From Dichotomocladium elegans (taxonomy: Eukaryota > Mucoromycota > Mucoromycetes > Mucorales > Lichtheimiaceae), in NCBI GenBank assembly GCA_025716815.1, contig JAIXMN010000037.1, positions 245,199-309,198 of the forward strand: a stretch of 64,000 bases of DNA. Direction: 5' to 3'. Below are positions 1 through 12,912 of this stretch, in pieces. Position numbers and translations under genes: made by a program. Under the pieces are notes generated by a model. That model was not told the origin of the DNA. It saw nothing but the letters and a program-made list of their open reading frames with translations, and ran no database searches. Numbering within the stretch: position 1 is the stretch's first letter; each line of letters starts with the position of its first letter.

Positions 1-726
1 AATGCTAGAATACATGGATACTCGAATAAGAATCCATTGCCCAGGTGCCTTGTCGTTTAGTCAAATTCATTCTTCTACATCTGCTGTACATTTAAATCTT
101 ATCGCACTTGTTCTCGACCAAATGATCGATTAGACATCAAAAACGAAAATAGGATTGCATACCTTTCATTTACACGGGAATATGCAGGACAGATTGTCGC
201 AGATATTCTTTTGAAAACGAACAGCGTAAAGGGAATATCAGTACTGTAGATCTCCTCGTCAAAAAAAACATACTCCCTAGGTTCAGGACAGAACGGCTGT
301 CAGCATCATGGCGCTAAAAGTCTTGATAGAACGTATAGAGATGTATTCGTCGCAGGAGCCACTATGGATAGACTGAGAAGCTTTTGAAGGCTAACATGAT
401 TGCTTATGGTGTAATCTTGTGGTAGAGTACTGCATATTCCATATTTGACCTTTTATTTGCATGAAACCATGCGACTATCCCCAACACAATGGTTGCGGTT
501 CGTGACACAGTTCAAGCGAACCAAACTAACGTATTCTAGTTGGCTATCCCTCCTCTACGTTGAACCCAATTTTTGGTCTTGATAAAAGCATGTGCATGCA
601 GCACGGTTCGATGAAAACAAAAGCAGTACAAGTAATATTATTAAACATTGGTATTGACTCTATATCATGAAATGAATGAGGTAGGTAATTAAACAAATGG
701 AAGTTCATGCTAAGGGGTTTTCCATT
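1..726. other. Intergenic, no gene seen
   Basis: AT-rich sequence with short poly-A runs. I see no open frame, RNA gene or repeat that I can support. It lies downstream of the minus-strand gene ending at 727 and may hold its 3' untranslated region. Confidence 0.5.
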
Positions 727-2536
727 TCACATGGAGCGTTGCTTACGCATCCGTCGACCCAAGGTGGCCATCCGCTTCACAAAATTGTTCTGGTGTCTAT
801 GTTCCTCTACCACAATATTTTTTTCTGCTAATCCTTGGTTCTCTTTGTCTAAAGGATGGTTCATCAAACAGATTGGACCATCCGTCTCATTACTAGTCGT
901 TGTGGGGTATCGGTTGTGCCCGAGTGACCGGGCACGGCGCAAGTCCGCCGTTTGCACAAGGACCGGCTGCGCGAGGGTCAGACTGGTGCGTCGTTTATGA
1001 GAACTTGATTGCTTCCGGGTCGAAGTTTTCCGTGCGACGAGGACCTCTTCAAATTCTGAAGAAGAAGAAGAAGACACGCTGGATGCGATAGAGTTGAGTG
1101 ACTGTTGGGAGCAGCAGCTTTGATCTTGCGGGACAGCGAGTAAAGCCGGCGCAATAGGTAGTGTAGGGGTCGATTGTGTCGCTCGGTTCTTTTTGCCGTT
1201 GCCTCCGCCGCCACTGCCGCTCTTGATGAACGACGCGAGTTTTCGGACAGATTTTCGAGAGGTGGAAGATGAACGAGGAGCGGAATGGGTTTGTTGCTTC
1301 TTTTCTGCTGCATCTGAGGAGGAGGAGGATGTGCCCAGAAAATGGGCAAGAAATTCGCTACTTCTTGATTTAGCACGCGTCTTTGGTGCTGATTGAGCCA
1401 CGGCGGTCGATGCTGCTGCCAAACTCTCTCGATATCGGAGCGAGGATGATCTCGCCGGCGGATTCGAAATAGTCTTGTATATCCCGTCTGGGGTCCTTGA
1501 CCACGACTGAGATAGACGACTTTTCCTCTTCGGCTTTGGATCCTCTTCCAAAGTAAAGGTTTCGAACCTCGGAATAAGTCCCATCAGCGAGTCATTCGAA
1601 AGTCGTTTCATGCGCACATCGCCCGACCCAGTCGTTGAGGGAAACGGGAGCTCGGGCAGCTTTGGTGCAGTGTTAAGCTTGATATCGACGGAAAAATCCA
1701 TGTCGAAGCAGGTCATAAGTTCGTTGGCCATGTTCTGGCAAATAGACGGTGCGACAAGTCCCATATCGCTAGTCCAGCTAAGACGATTACTGTTTCTGCC
1801 GCGTAATGTGGGCGTCAGACTCTTTCGCCGCGGCGTATCTTCAGAGGGACGCTTTGGAAGAGGTTTATCGGCGAGCGAAATAAAAGAAGTAGAAGATTGG
1901 GGAGGAGCTGTAGGGGTCGGCAAAGTTGGTTGTGGTGGTGTTGGTTGGGAGACTGGACGACTGAAGCTCTCGATTGACAGGGCTGCATGCGTCTGAGTAA
2001 AGATGGATTGTTCCGACATAGTGGATCGACTACTGGTATTGATGAAGTCTTCTTCGCCGATATTATCATCGTCAGCATTGTCATCGTCAGCTACCCACAT
2101 GTAATGTTCGTCCCAAACGCGTTCGGCATTCCGATCTTCCTCAACATCGAGTGGCTGGAAGGCATCCATTGTCTGGGCATACTGTGAAAAAATTTCTTCC
2201 AAACGTTCTTGGGTCATATTGCTCATTGACCTATTTATAGTGATAAGTATTTCCTTCTTTGTTTGTGATCAGGCGAACATACTCGGGTGTGAAAAAGACC
2301 CAGCGTGTCATATGCGATAGCCACTCTGAGGGGGTCTCCTGGTATAATGATTCAAGCATATTCTTCACCAGCGCAGTCTTACGCATGGAGTTACTATCTG
2401 GAGCCGCAAAGGTCAACTGAGCAAGCTTGTAATTTGAAATGGCAGCAAGCTGAATCGGGTTATGCAGGCCGACCATCTGATTCAACGAGCTGGTTGATAA
2501 TAATGAGGGCGGATGAGCGCGGTTGTCGCCATGCAT
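727..2536 (-). CDS. Uncharacterised Ser-rich protein, two exons
   Basis: I do not recognise a family. Two exons join in frame: 2536-2283 and 2230-727. The 52-nt intron (2282-2231) starts GTATGT and ends AATAG; splicing gives ...FFTPE-SMSNMTQERLEE... and an ORF of 585 aa. Without splicing, the two frames would look like separate genes 4 nt apart. The N-terminal ~85 residues look folded (HNPIQLAAISNYKL, SEWLSHMTRWVFFTPE). The rest is low complexity: an acidic patch (DDDNADDDN) near residue 130, Ser/Thr/Pro-rich stretches, a glycine run, and a basic C-terminus (RRMRKQRSM). This looks like a mostly disordered regulatory or adaptor protein, which is inference only. The start at 2536 is the first ATG of the frame; ATG 2474 or an upstream exon is possible. 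Confidence 0.7.
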
Positions 2537-3879
2537 GGCAAAGCAATACTACAAAAGTCGAAAATGCAGGAGGAAAGACTTTCGAATACTGGTTGATACG
2601 TAGAATTATGGGCACAAAAAAGAAGAGCGGACAAGCAAGAAAATGGTAGACGCCAGTTGCAAAATAAAGAGAAATATAATGGCACACGGTTGCTTGGCAA
2701 CTCTCATTAACAGACCGCTCCTCAGCGTTAGGTAACACCAATCAACCACCCAACTCTTTCGAGCATCACTGAACTTGCTGGATATGAACCTCGCATCGAC
2801 TTGATATTTTATCGGCGCAATACGCCTCTATTTGCCTGTTGGTGGTGGAATACGCAGGACGCATGATGCTCTACTGCACATTGGTGATTATAGATCACTA
2901 AGGACTTTCGCCGACGAGACATATATACCTATTAGAGGACCATGCGGAGAGATCAATGAAGGTAATTAGCATATACGATAGCCATAAATACCATACTTAT
3001 CAATATGATACATGGGCGAGAAACCTCGTGGATTTTATTTAGATAAATAAGAAACACCTTTTTCGCATGAAATGTCGATATGTTTCTTCCACTTTTGCTC
3101 CACCGAAACATGCCTGCTATATGTTCACAGTATAGTACATACCCAACTAGCTAGCCACTAAGCAAATCGAATTTAACGAGCCATCATCAATCGCGAAAGC
3201 ACGCTTGTAAATATTATACAACCACGTGGCTCGTGTAATCCTTACTTAAACGGATAAGGTGGTCACTTTCACATACCCGAAGAATCAACCGGCGCAATCA
3301 GTCTAACAGGAAGATTCCACGCGACCGAGAGCCCAGTGTATAAATACACATGCATCAAATATCGCTATTTCCATGAAAGCGCCACAATCAACTTTGCTCA
3401 TCTAATTTTTTTATTTATTTATTCCAGTACGACCAGACAGGAACATCTCCGATCAGCAAAGTTTGACAGTTGGTTGGAATAAACCCAGCAGTTCAGAGAC
3501 ATGCTTCTCCTCTGCATTGTTTGGCGCAGAGTATATCTGCTCTTGGTATTGGGCAAAGAGTTGGAGGACACTTGGCGGCATCTACCTATTTTATCCACCG
3601 TTATCGATATCTGAGATGATTGCTCTATGGCACTAAGAGGGAGACGCAACCTACCGATTATCTTAGTCAGGTCCAAACAGCGCTGGTTTTAGAAAATGGG
3701 AAGATAGTAAATAAAAGAGGAGTTTCGAATACTATCCAAAAGCGTGTGCACAATCGACAAATTTGGTCGACCTTTTCCTTTCAGACAGCGCACATCTCTT
3801 TACATAAGGTATGTGGTGCACACAGCCTCTCATGGCCGAGTTCGTATCCCAACAGTTCAGAAGTCGTAGGATAACAAGA
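2537..3879. other. Intergenic, no gene seen
   Basis: About 1.3 kb of AT-rich sequence between the first gene and a transposon relic. Open frames are short and unconvincing. Nothing further can be supported. Confidence 0.45.
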
Positions 3880-4970
3880 AATCTTTACGCAAGATATCAA
3901 ATTAAATATCACACAAAGCTAACCAAATCCATCTCTATTAAGATACAGGTTAGTTCAACCCTGCCGATCCTTCTCGTGTGATGCACAGTCCACCTCTTGA
4001 AAATCACCAATGTCTGCATAATTTATTTTGCGACGGGAATTCGATCTTGCTGCTGCGCATATGTCGCCCCTCATCGAAAGGATACAAATATTCAGACGAA
4101 AGAAGAGGAGTCCCAGCGCAGCTACGCAAAAGCCGTGATGATCAACACGAATGCCAGCTTTTCAAGTTGATGTTTAAGATTTTGAATGCACCAGTTGTAG
4201 CAAAACAGCTAGAAAAACATGTCCGTTCGTTACAGTGCTGGGCATCACAGTATGCAAAGGGCCATAGAAGCAGTTTTCTATGCAATATAGAGCCAGGGAT
4301 TTCTCAAGGAGGATCGACAGATTTTGAAACACGGTGGCGAGAATACATCCATTCTCCTAGAGCAGCTTCTGGAGCATCGGATCCATCGCTTTGAGGACAT
4401 GCAAAAATCCGAAGTGATGTTCCATTAATCTATGCATGTTCTCATTAAACAGGGCTCGATTTTGTCCTGAAGACAAGAACAGTAATACAAAGACCCAAAA
4501 GCATCTTGTTTGGATGCGCAGATGGGACACATGACTGACATTGACGCAAAAAAAGAAAAAACTGCGTATCCCTTGACAATTATGGATTCCATATTTAATA
4601 TGAAGCGCAGTATGGTATCGCTCAAGAAAGGGACTTCTACAGGTATCACAATGCCGAAGATGAAGACAAAGACGTCGACAATGTCGGGAGCAATCTCCAC
4701 ATCAAACATCGTTTAATGGAGTCTGAGATTTACGCAGCCACCCATCAAGAGAAAAGAAAGAGCGCTAGTCAATCTGAGGCTGCATACGAGGGAGGGGGCA
4801 GGAGCTAGTCATTATGACAGGTCCTTTAATGCTACAACATGGGTAAGAATGAATATATGAAGCCGGGAATATTGTGGAAAAGTTTTTCAGTTTCTGTATA
4901 CCCAACTTCTTTTTGTATTTCGTGCGACATCATTCTATCTCGTATACGAAGTTTATTTTTGAAAATAAGT
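3880..4970 (+). mobile_element. Decayed Tc1/mariner-like element, copy 1
   Basis: Relic of a DDE transposon. The left edge (GAAATCTTTACGCAAGATAT near 3888) resembles the left edge of the copy at 53.97 kb. Around 4150-4260 the translation keeps a degenerate helix-turn-helix segment (LMFKILNAPVVAKQLEKHV, then LQCWASQYAKG). Around 4515-4715 it keeps the area of the first catalytic Asp (MDSIFNMKRSMVSLKKGTST), where better copies read LDESGFHINMKRSMAWTKKG. The catalytic Asp is lost here. The right edge near 4955 (TTTATTTTTGAAAATAAG) matches the right edge of copy 2 near 29.96 kb. Stops and frameshifts make it inactive. Confidence 0.65.
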
Positions 4971-6071
4971 ATATCGAAGTTACATTATAGAAAAGCATAG
5001 CTGGTTTCCATTCTTGTACGTTCTTGCATATAGTGTATAGCAACATAACTTTAATCATCATGCCAAACGCTATCATTGTGCAGAATTAAATGCCACAGGT
5101 ATACGTAAACAGCATGTGGTATTGCTGTCTTCTTGGATAACGTCATACTACTTATTATATTGGTCCTCAGAAATTAGAGTCGACCCTTGAGTGCCATAAC
5201 CCGGAAAAGAACTATGTGGCAATGCTTTTTATAGTGCGCAGCAGGAGCTGGCGATATGAACATGATTTCTTATGGTTTTCCTTTCTCAATACTGAAAGCG
5301 TGACGTGACTGGGTCGGGTTAGCTCAGTCCTGTCCTGTCGTCTTGCGAAGCGCTGGCAATCTCTCTCTTTCCCTCGCAAACTTGACGAAACTACAGAATA
5401 TTGGAGAACTATTCAATAGCATCTATTGAGAATCCTTCTCTCATATATACACGCCACGAAAAGGAACAGCCTACTAAATTACGTCGGCATCATCGTACCA
5501 CTACATTAACCATCTTTGGCTGGCATAATTAAATTACTGACAGCGCGAAGCGAGCGAAAGAACTGAGACAATTATTCCAATTGCCGACAATATTCGTTCG
5601 TCACCCTTTTTTCTTTTCTCGATTTCCACAACGGCCTAAAGTAAATCGCGCCACAGCCATTCTTTTTTTTTGCAAAGCGGCGTTATTTAAAGGTAAAAAA
5701 AACAAATGATGCGATTTCCACGCGCATTGTCCCGCAATCGTAACTGATGGAGATACTCACTGATTCATCTTCTCCTCCTTGGGCGATCAGGAAGAACGAT
5801 CTCGCTACGTTTGGTTTTCTAACGCTAAATCTCGCGCGGTACTTGGGCATGCAGTGAAATTGGCCATCGACTTTTTACGTCTGTCCTCATTACAAACCTC
5901 GATATATAGAAAGCAAGCACACATATACGCATACATACGCACACACACACGTTCTCTCTCTTTTTTACGCCTATTCGAACACATAGTCGTTCCGATAAAT
6001 ACTGACCATGTACGTATATCTCGGCACATAAGCTGGATCCTGTGCTCAACACATTATTCATATGAATCTAG
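4971..6071. other. Region upstream of NOT1
   Basis: Contains the presumed promoter and 5' end of NOT1. An open frame runs in from 5779 but its translation does not resemble NOT1 and has no in-frame ATG. Poly-T and CA-rich tracts (about 5928-5950) suggest intron or 5' UTR. I cannot place the start codon. Confidence 0.4.
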
Positions 6072-9000
6072 GGGCGAAGACACCGACCCACGAGAGAATA
6101 CATTAAGCAAAAGGCTTCTCGAGACGGGTTATGAATGTTGCAGTTCGCCTGCCACGTTACGCGAGCTCATCGCGGATATATCTGTTGAAGAGAAGGACGT
6201 TGCAATCGCCCTGGGATGCATGGCACGTACCAATACCAACATGAGCGGTCTTGGTAGTGGAAACGCCTCTTCCGCAGATTCGAACTGGAAAGTAGAGAAC
6301 TTTGTGGCTGTCATAATGGAAAAGGTATATATGATAGCGGTTAACAGTCTGGGATCCGTGTGTTGAACTCCACGCTAACGAGAAACAACTGTGGTCAATC
6401 TAGTCACCAGAGCTTGATTGGGAAAAAGTGATTGAATATCTGGATTATCCGCACTTTTTTATTTATGATTCAAAGGGACTTGGGGTCCTTGTGCGTGCCT
6501 GGGATCACTGCCCTAAGGTAAAACATACTGGGACTGAAGGAGCTACATACTAACCAGGAGTGTATCTTTATTTTTATATGCGTGTGTATCGCGTTTAGGG
6601 AGACCAACCTTTTCCAGCAAACAAGTTTTTTGGGAAATGGCGAAATCTTAAGGGCCAGCTTAGCGCCTTGTATCAAATGGCAACTGCACCAACGGACATA
6701 ATCAGACTTGTCGCAAGTTCGGAGCGAAAGGTCATTTCTACAGATGACTTTGCTGAATCGAGTTCGCATGTCCGCACATTAGCACAGCAGCTCTACGACG
6801 ATCAGCTGAATTCGTTGGATCTCATCGAATGCGTTCTTGATCTCGCAGAGACTGCTGTCGCGGACGACGTCAAGACGTTTATTGAAATGATGGTCAACAA
6901 AACCCCTGAACTGGTATTTTTAGGTTTTCTTCAAGCAAAGGTAACAAATAACGGTATGTACAAACGTTCTACATATTAATGCCATTTAATAGACGATCAA
7001 GACAGTATATCAGAAAGATATTCTCGGCCGCCTCCTCCTCCTTTATCTTAGTGGACACACCAGTAGTGCCCTGGTCCTAACAAAACTTTGGCTTGTCAAT
7101 CCTGATTTTTTCACGAAAAGCATTCTTGAGATGTACGGTAGCGATCCTACATCCTTGTCGCGAATCCTGGATATTGCGCATGAATTAAAGGTAGACTGGT
7201 TGGGTTCCGTTTATGACACGTGGCTGATCCTAATTAATTCCTGTAGATTCTTCCAGTTATTCTTAACATCCAGCCTTTCTTCTTTTCCATCGATCTTGCT
7301 GCTTTGGCGTCTCGGCGCGAGTTCCTCAATCTCGAGAAATGGCTCCAGGAAAAAATAGCAGAGCACAAAGACGTATTTATTCGTGCGTGTCTGGAGTTTT
7401 TGAGTCAAAAAATAGCAGCAGAAGTATCCAGACAGGAAAGCAAGGCTGCACCACAGACGGTCCCATTATCTGTCGAAGTAATTGGTATCTTTTTGAAAAC
7501 CCTTTCTGAAAGGTGAGCTTGTGTAGAAATAGGAGGAGATAGTGGAAGGATCATTACTTAGCTTTTCTACAAAACTAGTCCTATGATGCCCGAAAATAGT
7601 GAACTTCTCAAAGAAGTGCAGGCTGTGTGTTTGCAGACTTTTCCTAAGCTGATGAATATCCGTGGCAATACCGAAGCTGCCCCAACAGGAATGGAGGTCT
7701 CATTCAAACCCGACATCGAAGAGGAAGCAAACTCGTACTATGAACGTATCTACAGCGGTGAAATGTCTGTTGACCAGATGATCGAACGGCTTAAGGCGTT
7801 CAGTCAGTCCCAGAACTTACGCGAACAAGATATCTTTGCATGCATGATTCATAATCTCTTTGATGAGTACCATTTCTTCCCCAAGTATCCGGATAAGGAA
7901 CTCTCTATCACAAGCGTATTATTCGGTTCGCTAGTCCAGCATCGACTTGTAACATACGTACCATTGGGTATTGCACTTCGTTGCGTGCTCGATGCACTTC
8001 ACAATCCACCCGGATCAAAGATGTTCAACTTTGGTCTTCAGGCTCTGCGGCAGTTCCAATCACGGTTGTCAGAATGGCCGCAGTACTGCATCAATCTGTT
8101 ACAGATTCCGCACTTGCAGCAATCAAATCCCGATTTGGTACATTTGATTGGAGGGGCTCTTCAGGCCGCCCAATTGCAGCATGGCAACGACAATTTACCC
8201 CAGGATAATATACCAAGCCAGCAGCAGCAGCGGTCATTGCCATCTCTACAGGACAAACTTGCGACAGAGCAGCAACAGGTGCCAGTAAACCACGCCCCGT
8301 TCACAGCTATCCACGTTCCCGACCTTGCATCATCCGATGCTGATAACGTGGCATATGAGACTCCAACAGAAGCCATTCAAGATAAGATATTGTTCATTAT
8401 TAACAATATTGCGCGCAACAATCTCGAGGAGAAGATAAATGAATTGATCCAAGTTCTCGACAAGACAGCCTACCAATGGTTCAGCAATTATCTTGTCAAG
8501 AAACGCGTCAGCCTTGAACCAAATTACCATGACCTTTATTTGCTTGTGATGGATTCGATCAATAGTCGACTTTTATATCACCATATCTTACGCGAAACTT
8601 ATTCCAACATTCAGATCTTGTTGAATTCTGAAAAGACTGTGACATCTTCATCCGAAAGGAGCCTATTGAAGAACCTGGGAGCATGGTTAGGCGGTATGAC
8701 ATTGGCGCGGAACAAACCTATAAGGCACAAAAATATCGCTTTCAAGGCAAGTCATGTTTTAACGCGAATGTAACAGTGATCTAATATATCCTGTAGGATC
8801 TTTTGTTGGAAGGTTTCGATAGCAACCGACTCATTGTTGTTATTCCTTTCGTTTGCAAGGTGCTGGAGCAATGCAACAAAAGCATTGTCTTTAAACCGCC
8901 GAACCCGTGGCTGATGGCCATATTACGACTACTAGTGGAACTGTATCAGTTTGCTGAGTTGAAGCTAAATCTTAAATTCGAGATTGAAGTGCTGTGCAAA

Positions 9001-12000
9001 GGCTTGTCGATTGAGATGGGAGGTAAGAACTTGCGAAAAGAAGATAATGGATATATACTAACGCTATATCCGTTGCCACTTTTATGTACAAAAAGATATC
9101 GAGGCCACAACAATTCTGAAGAACCGTCCCCCCAAAGACCTTCTTCCTAAGAATGCGCCGATCGATGGCTTTGGGAGGATGGGTGAATCAGCGTCAATTG
9201 TAGCAGGGAGCGAGACGCATGGGAAATCACCAGGCCCCAATAGTATGATCCAAGGAGCGTTATGGGAAGGGGCCAACGCCATGCCCGGAATTGATGACCC
9301 TCTATATTCGTTCCCCAATATCGCTCCTTATATCGTTTTCAACCCTCAGATCATCCTTTACTCGTCACAACCAGCCTCGAAGCGCTGGGTTTTGCAAGCT
9401 CTCCTCCAGGCTATAAGAGAGGTAACATATAGTCAGGATTTTATATTGCCGTATGTTCACTTACTGATGTTTATTGCCAAGATAATCGAACCTGTTGTTG
9501 AGCGATCAGTTGCCATTGCTGCTGTGTCAACTCGCGAATTGACCGCCAAGGATTTTGCGGTCGAATCGGACGAGAACAAAATGAGAAAAGCTGCCCATTT
9601 GATGGTGCAGAACTTGGCAGGAAGCCTTGCTATGGTCACTTGCAAAGAACCCCTGCGGATGAGCATGATCAACAATTTGCGCTCTATATTCATGTCGAAC
9701 GGCTTGACTGATGTAAGTTTACATTTCTATTTTCTCTTCAAGTTTCTTATTGGTTACTGTTAGTCAATGGCCGAGCAAGCTGTGCTTGCTACTGTATCCG
9801 ACAACCTTGATTTGGTCTGTGCTGTTATTGAGAAAGTTGCCATGGGCAAAGCAACTACTGAGATTGACGAAATCCTTATGAACTCCTATGCAAGCCGCAA
9901 GAAACATCGTGAGCAACGGCCTGGCCAGGCGTACTTTGACCTTGAAGTATTCTCCATGACAAGATACCCTGCCACTTTGCCTGAGCCTCTACGTGCACAG
10001 CCAAGTGGTTTACAACCCGCGCAGTTCCGTGTCTATGAAGACTTCGCACGAATCTCACGAACCGCCCCTCATGGCTCAAATAGTCAAATGTTTGAAACGG
10101 ATCGTTCATTACCCATGGCTCGTCCCGAAGTTTCGTTTCCCTATGGCACTGGTACCGCCTCCGGTGGCTATAGCTCGATTGGTGGTGTTGCCACTCCACT
10201 TGGTGCAGGATATGAGATGCCCCTTCAGCCCAGTGCACGCCAAGTTCTCGATCGTTTCACTCAATATCTTGCCGAACTTGACAAGCTGGCGAGTCAATCT
10301 AACGCGCCCAATTTTGCGTCGTTACCTCAGCTCCATGACATTCGCGTGATCATTCGCCAGATCCCGACATTGGCGCTCTCGAGTTTTGACAAAGTTGAGG
10401 CGTCTCGAGCATTTGCCCAAAAAGTGGTTTCTGTGCTTTATAAATGTGAAACGCAGCTAGCACGCGAGATGTATGTAGCTCTGTTGGAACGGCTCTGTGA
10501 AGTGTCTCCCAACGTAGGTATGCTGGTCACCTACTGGCTAACTCACGTGGACGATGAACGCAAGTACAATGTACCTGTCACGGTGGCGCTGATCAAGGCG
10601 GGGTTGATCAATCTTGTTGAACAAGACCAGGAACTCGGTATACTCATTGAGAGTGGGCGAGGAACCGCCATTGATTTTGCCGCTAAGCTTGTGCGCGCAT
10701 GCATCTTTGACGAGAATATGGCAACACCCCAGGACTTCATGGTGGCGCTGGATGCGATGGGCCGTCTGCGTGGTAAAGTACCGGAAAGCGTTCTGGTGCT
10801 GATGGACGATTTGAGAAGTGGAGGTCAACAGCAAAAGGATCTACAGGACGAAGAGGCCAGTTTGCGTGATCAGCTGCAATACTACTTTGCTGACTGGGTA
10901 CGCTTATACCAGCATCCATCGACTACGGACAAGGCGCAAAATGCGTTCTTGATTCAGCTTTCGCAGCAAGTGATCTTCAACAATGAAGACATGTCGTCAC
11001 TATTCTTCCGAGTGTGTATCGAGGCATCGGTGGACCGAGTAAATAAGTTCAAGCAGATTCCTGGTCAATCACCAGGAGCTGCCTATCAACTCATTGATTC
11101 GTTCTCGAAGCTTGTTGTTGGTTTGATCAAAATCCAGGCTGATGCCAATAACGCAAACCACAACGCTGCCAAGGTAGCATTATTCACCAAGGTCTTGTCA
11201 GTAATTGTCCTGGTCCTTGCGCAGCATCACGAACACAGCCGACGGCAATTTAACCAGAGGCCTTTCCTCCGTCTATTCACTTGTTTGCTCAGCGACTTGC
11301 ATTCGTCTGAACAACAACTCCTGCCCGTCTATCTCCCGATCCTTAATGCTCTGAGTAACACCTTCCACACTCTCCAACCGACCTGTTTTCCTGGATTTAC
11401 ATTTGCATGGCTTCAGTTGATTTCCCATCGACTCTTCATGCCTAAACTCCTCTTTACAGAGAACCAAAAGGTAGTGAACTTTATGATGTGACATAGACTA
11501 TCCAGGCTGTTTTGTTGCATAAGTCATGTGGATGCTCACCACCATTCCTATGTAGGGCTGGCCCAGCTTCCAACGGCTATTGATATGCCTTTTCCGGTTC
11601 CTTGTCCCCTTTTTGCGGGATGTTGAACTCCGTGACACTACCCGAATGCTGTACCGAGGCACACTGCGAATCTTGCTTGTCCTATTGCATGATTTCCCCG
11701 AGTTCTTGTGCGACTACCACTATAGTTTCTGCGATGTCATTCCTGCGTCATGCATTCAACTCCGCAATTTGATCCTCAGTGCATTTCCACGTAACATGCG
11801 GCTTCCTGATCCGTTTACTCCAAACCTCAAAGTTGATCTCCTTCCCGAGATCAACCAGGCCCCGCGCATCCTGTCTGACTACGTAGCGCCTCTCAAGAGC
11901 AACAATTTTAAACAGCATCTTGACGAATATATTGAAACGCACATGCCAAAGAGCTTCATCACTGAATTGACAAGCAAGCTGTTGGTGGACAAGGATGAGA

Positions 12001-12516
12001 ATGAAAGTGGGACAAGCAAATATAACATACCACTTATGAACTCCCTTGTGTTTTACGTCGGGATCATGGGAATCACGCGTGGTATTGCTGTCAGTCAGGG
12101 TGCGCCTATGGAGATTTATCAGCGACTGCTTGCGGAATTGGATCCAGAAGGTAACTTGGGCCGAGACGGAATTATATATGTGACACACAGTGCTTACTAT
12201 GGAAATGGACCTAGGCCGCTATGTGTTCTTGAGTGCGATTGCGAACCAGCTGCGATACCCCAACAGCCACACCCACTACTTCAGTTGTGTGCTTCTCTAT
12301 TTGTTTGCTGAGAGCGACCAGGAGATTGTCAAGGAACAAATCACCCGTGTCCTACTTGAGCGACTGATCGTTAATCGTCCGCACCCCTGGGGCCTTCTGA
12401 TTACGTTCATCGAACTGATCAAAAATCCGCGCTATAACTTCTGGAACCACTCGTTCACGCGGTGTGCGACTGACATTGAACGTCTCTTCGAAAGCGTTTC
12501 GAGGTACATGGGATGA
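6072..12516 (+). CDS. NOT1: CCR4-NOT complex scaffold subunit NOT1 (CNOT1), 5' end unresolved
   Basis: NOT1 is the scaffold of the cytoplasmic deadenylase complex that removes mRNA poly(A) tails. Exons: ?-6324, 6404-6517, 6599-6940, 6993-7190, 7247-7512, 7579-8746, 8797-9022, 9096-9712, 9764-11470, 11556-12150, 12215-12516. All phases close, giving about 1,928 residues. Matches to the family in order: [25 protein letters not shown] (N-terminal HEAT region), [12 protein letters not shown] and [18 protein letters not shown], the middle HEAT part ([11 protein letters not shown]) that in CNOT1 contacts tristetraprolin, the CAF40-binding region around [14 protein letters not shown], and the near-invariant C-terminal domain ([62 protein letters not shown]). 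Intron 6 is GC-AG (AAG|GCAAGT). The first ~200 residues of animal CNOT1 have no visible counterpart, so the start is not called. Confidence 0.93.
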
Positions 12517-12912
12517 TATAGCCCGGTCTCTGTATTTGTTGTGAATGTCTATGTCCGACTCACCTATTTTTATAGATCACTGAATCAAATCTAGATTTCT
12601 CTATCTCTATCTCTCTATCTCTCCCCCCCCCTTTCTCTCTCACAAACCACACAGCTGAGATGTAATATATCGGTCATTGTTGTAAAAAGATAACACGCTT
12701 CCCCTTCTCTTTTTTTCTGCTTTTTTTTTTTTTTTGACTGAATCATGTGAGGTCGCGTGAGGTCGTGTGTGCGCAACCAAGTAACACCCAGCGATGGGGG
12801 GAGGCGTTGAGACTAAACACTTTCGTCATTGAAACTGTAGATTGACCATCCACTTTTTCTCTCTTTTTTTCCACCCGTTCCATTCCTTTATACCTCTTCT
12901 ATCCCCCCCGTC
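12517..12912. other. Short intergenic spacer with pyrimidine tracts
   Basis: Holds CT-rich microsatellite (CTATCTCTATCTCTCTATC near 12600-12620), a C9 run and a T16 run near 12720. It probably contains the NOT1 3' UTR and the promoter of the next gene; no coding signal. Confidence 0.5.

Noticed and set aside
5290..5360. tRNA-like stretch (GGGTCGGGTTAGCTCAGTCC)
   Set aside because: It resembles a D-arm by chance; no acceptor stem, anticodon arm or T-loop (GGTTCRANNCC) can be built around it.
5779..6060. Open frame upstream of NOT1 as the true NOT1 N-terminus
   Set aside because: It begins at TTG, has no in-frame ATG, is dominated by CA and pyrimidine repeats, and does not resemble NOT1.
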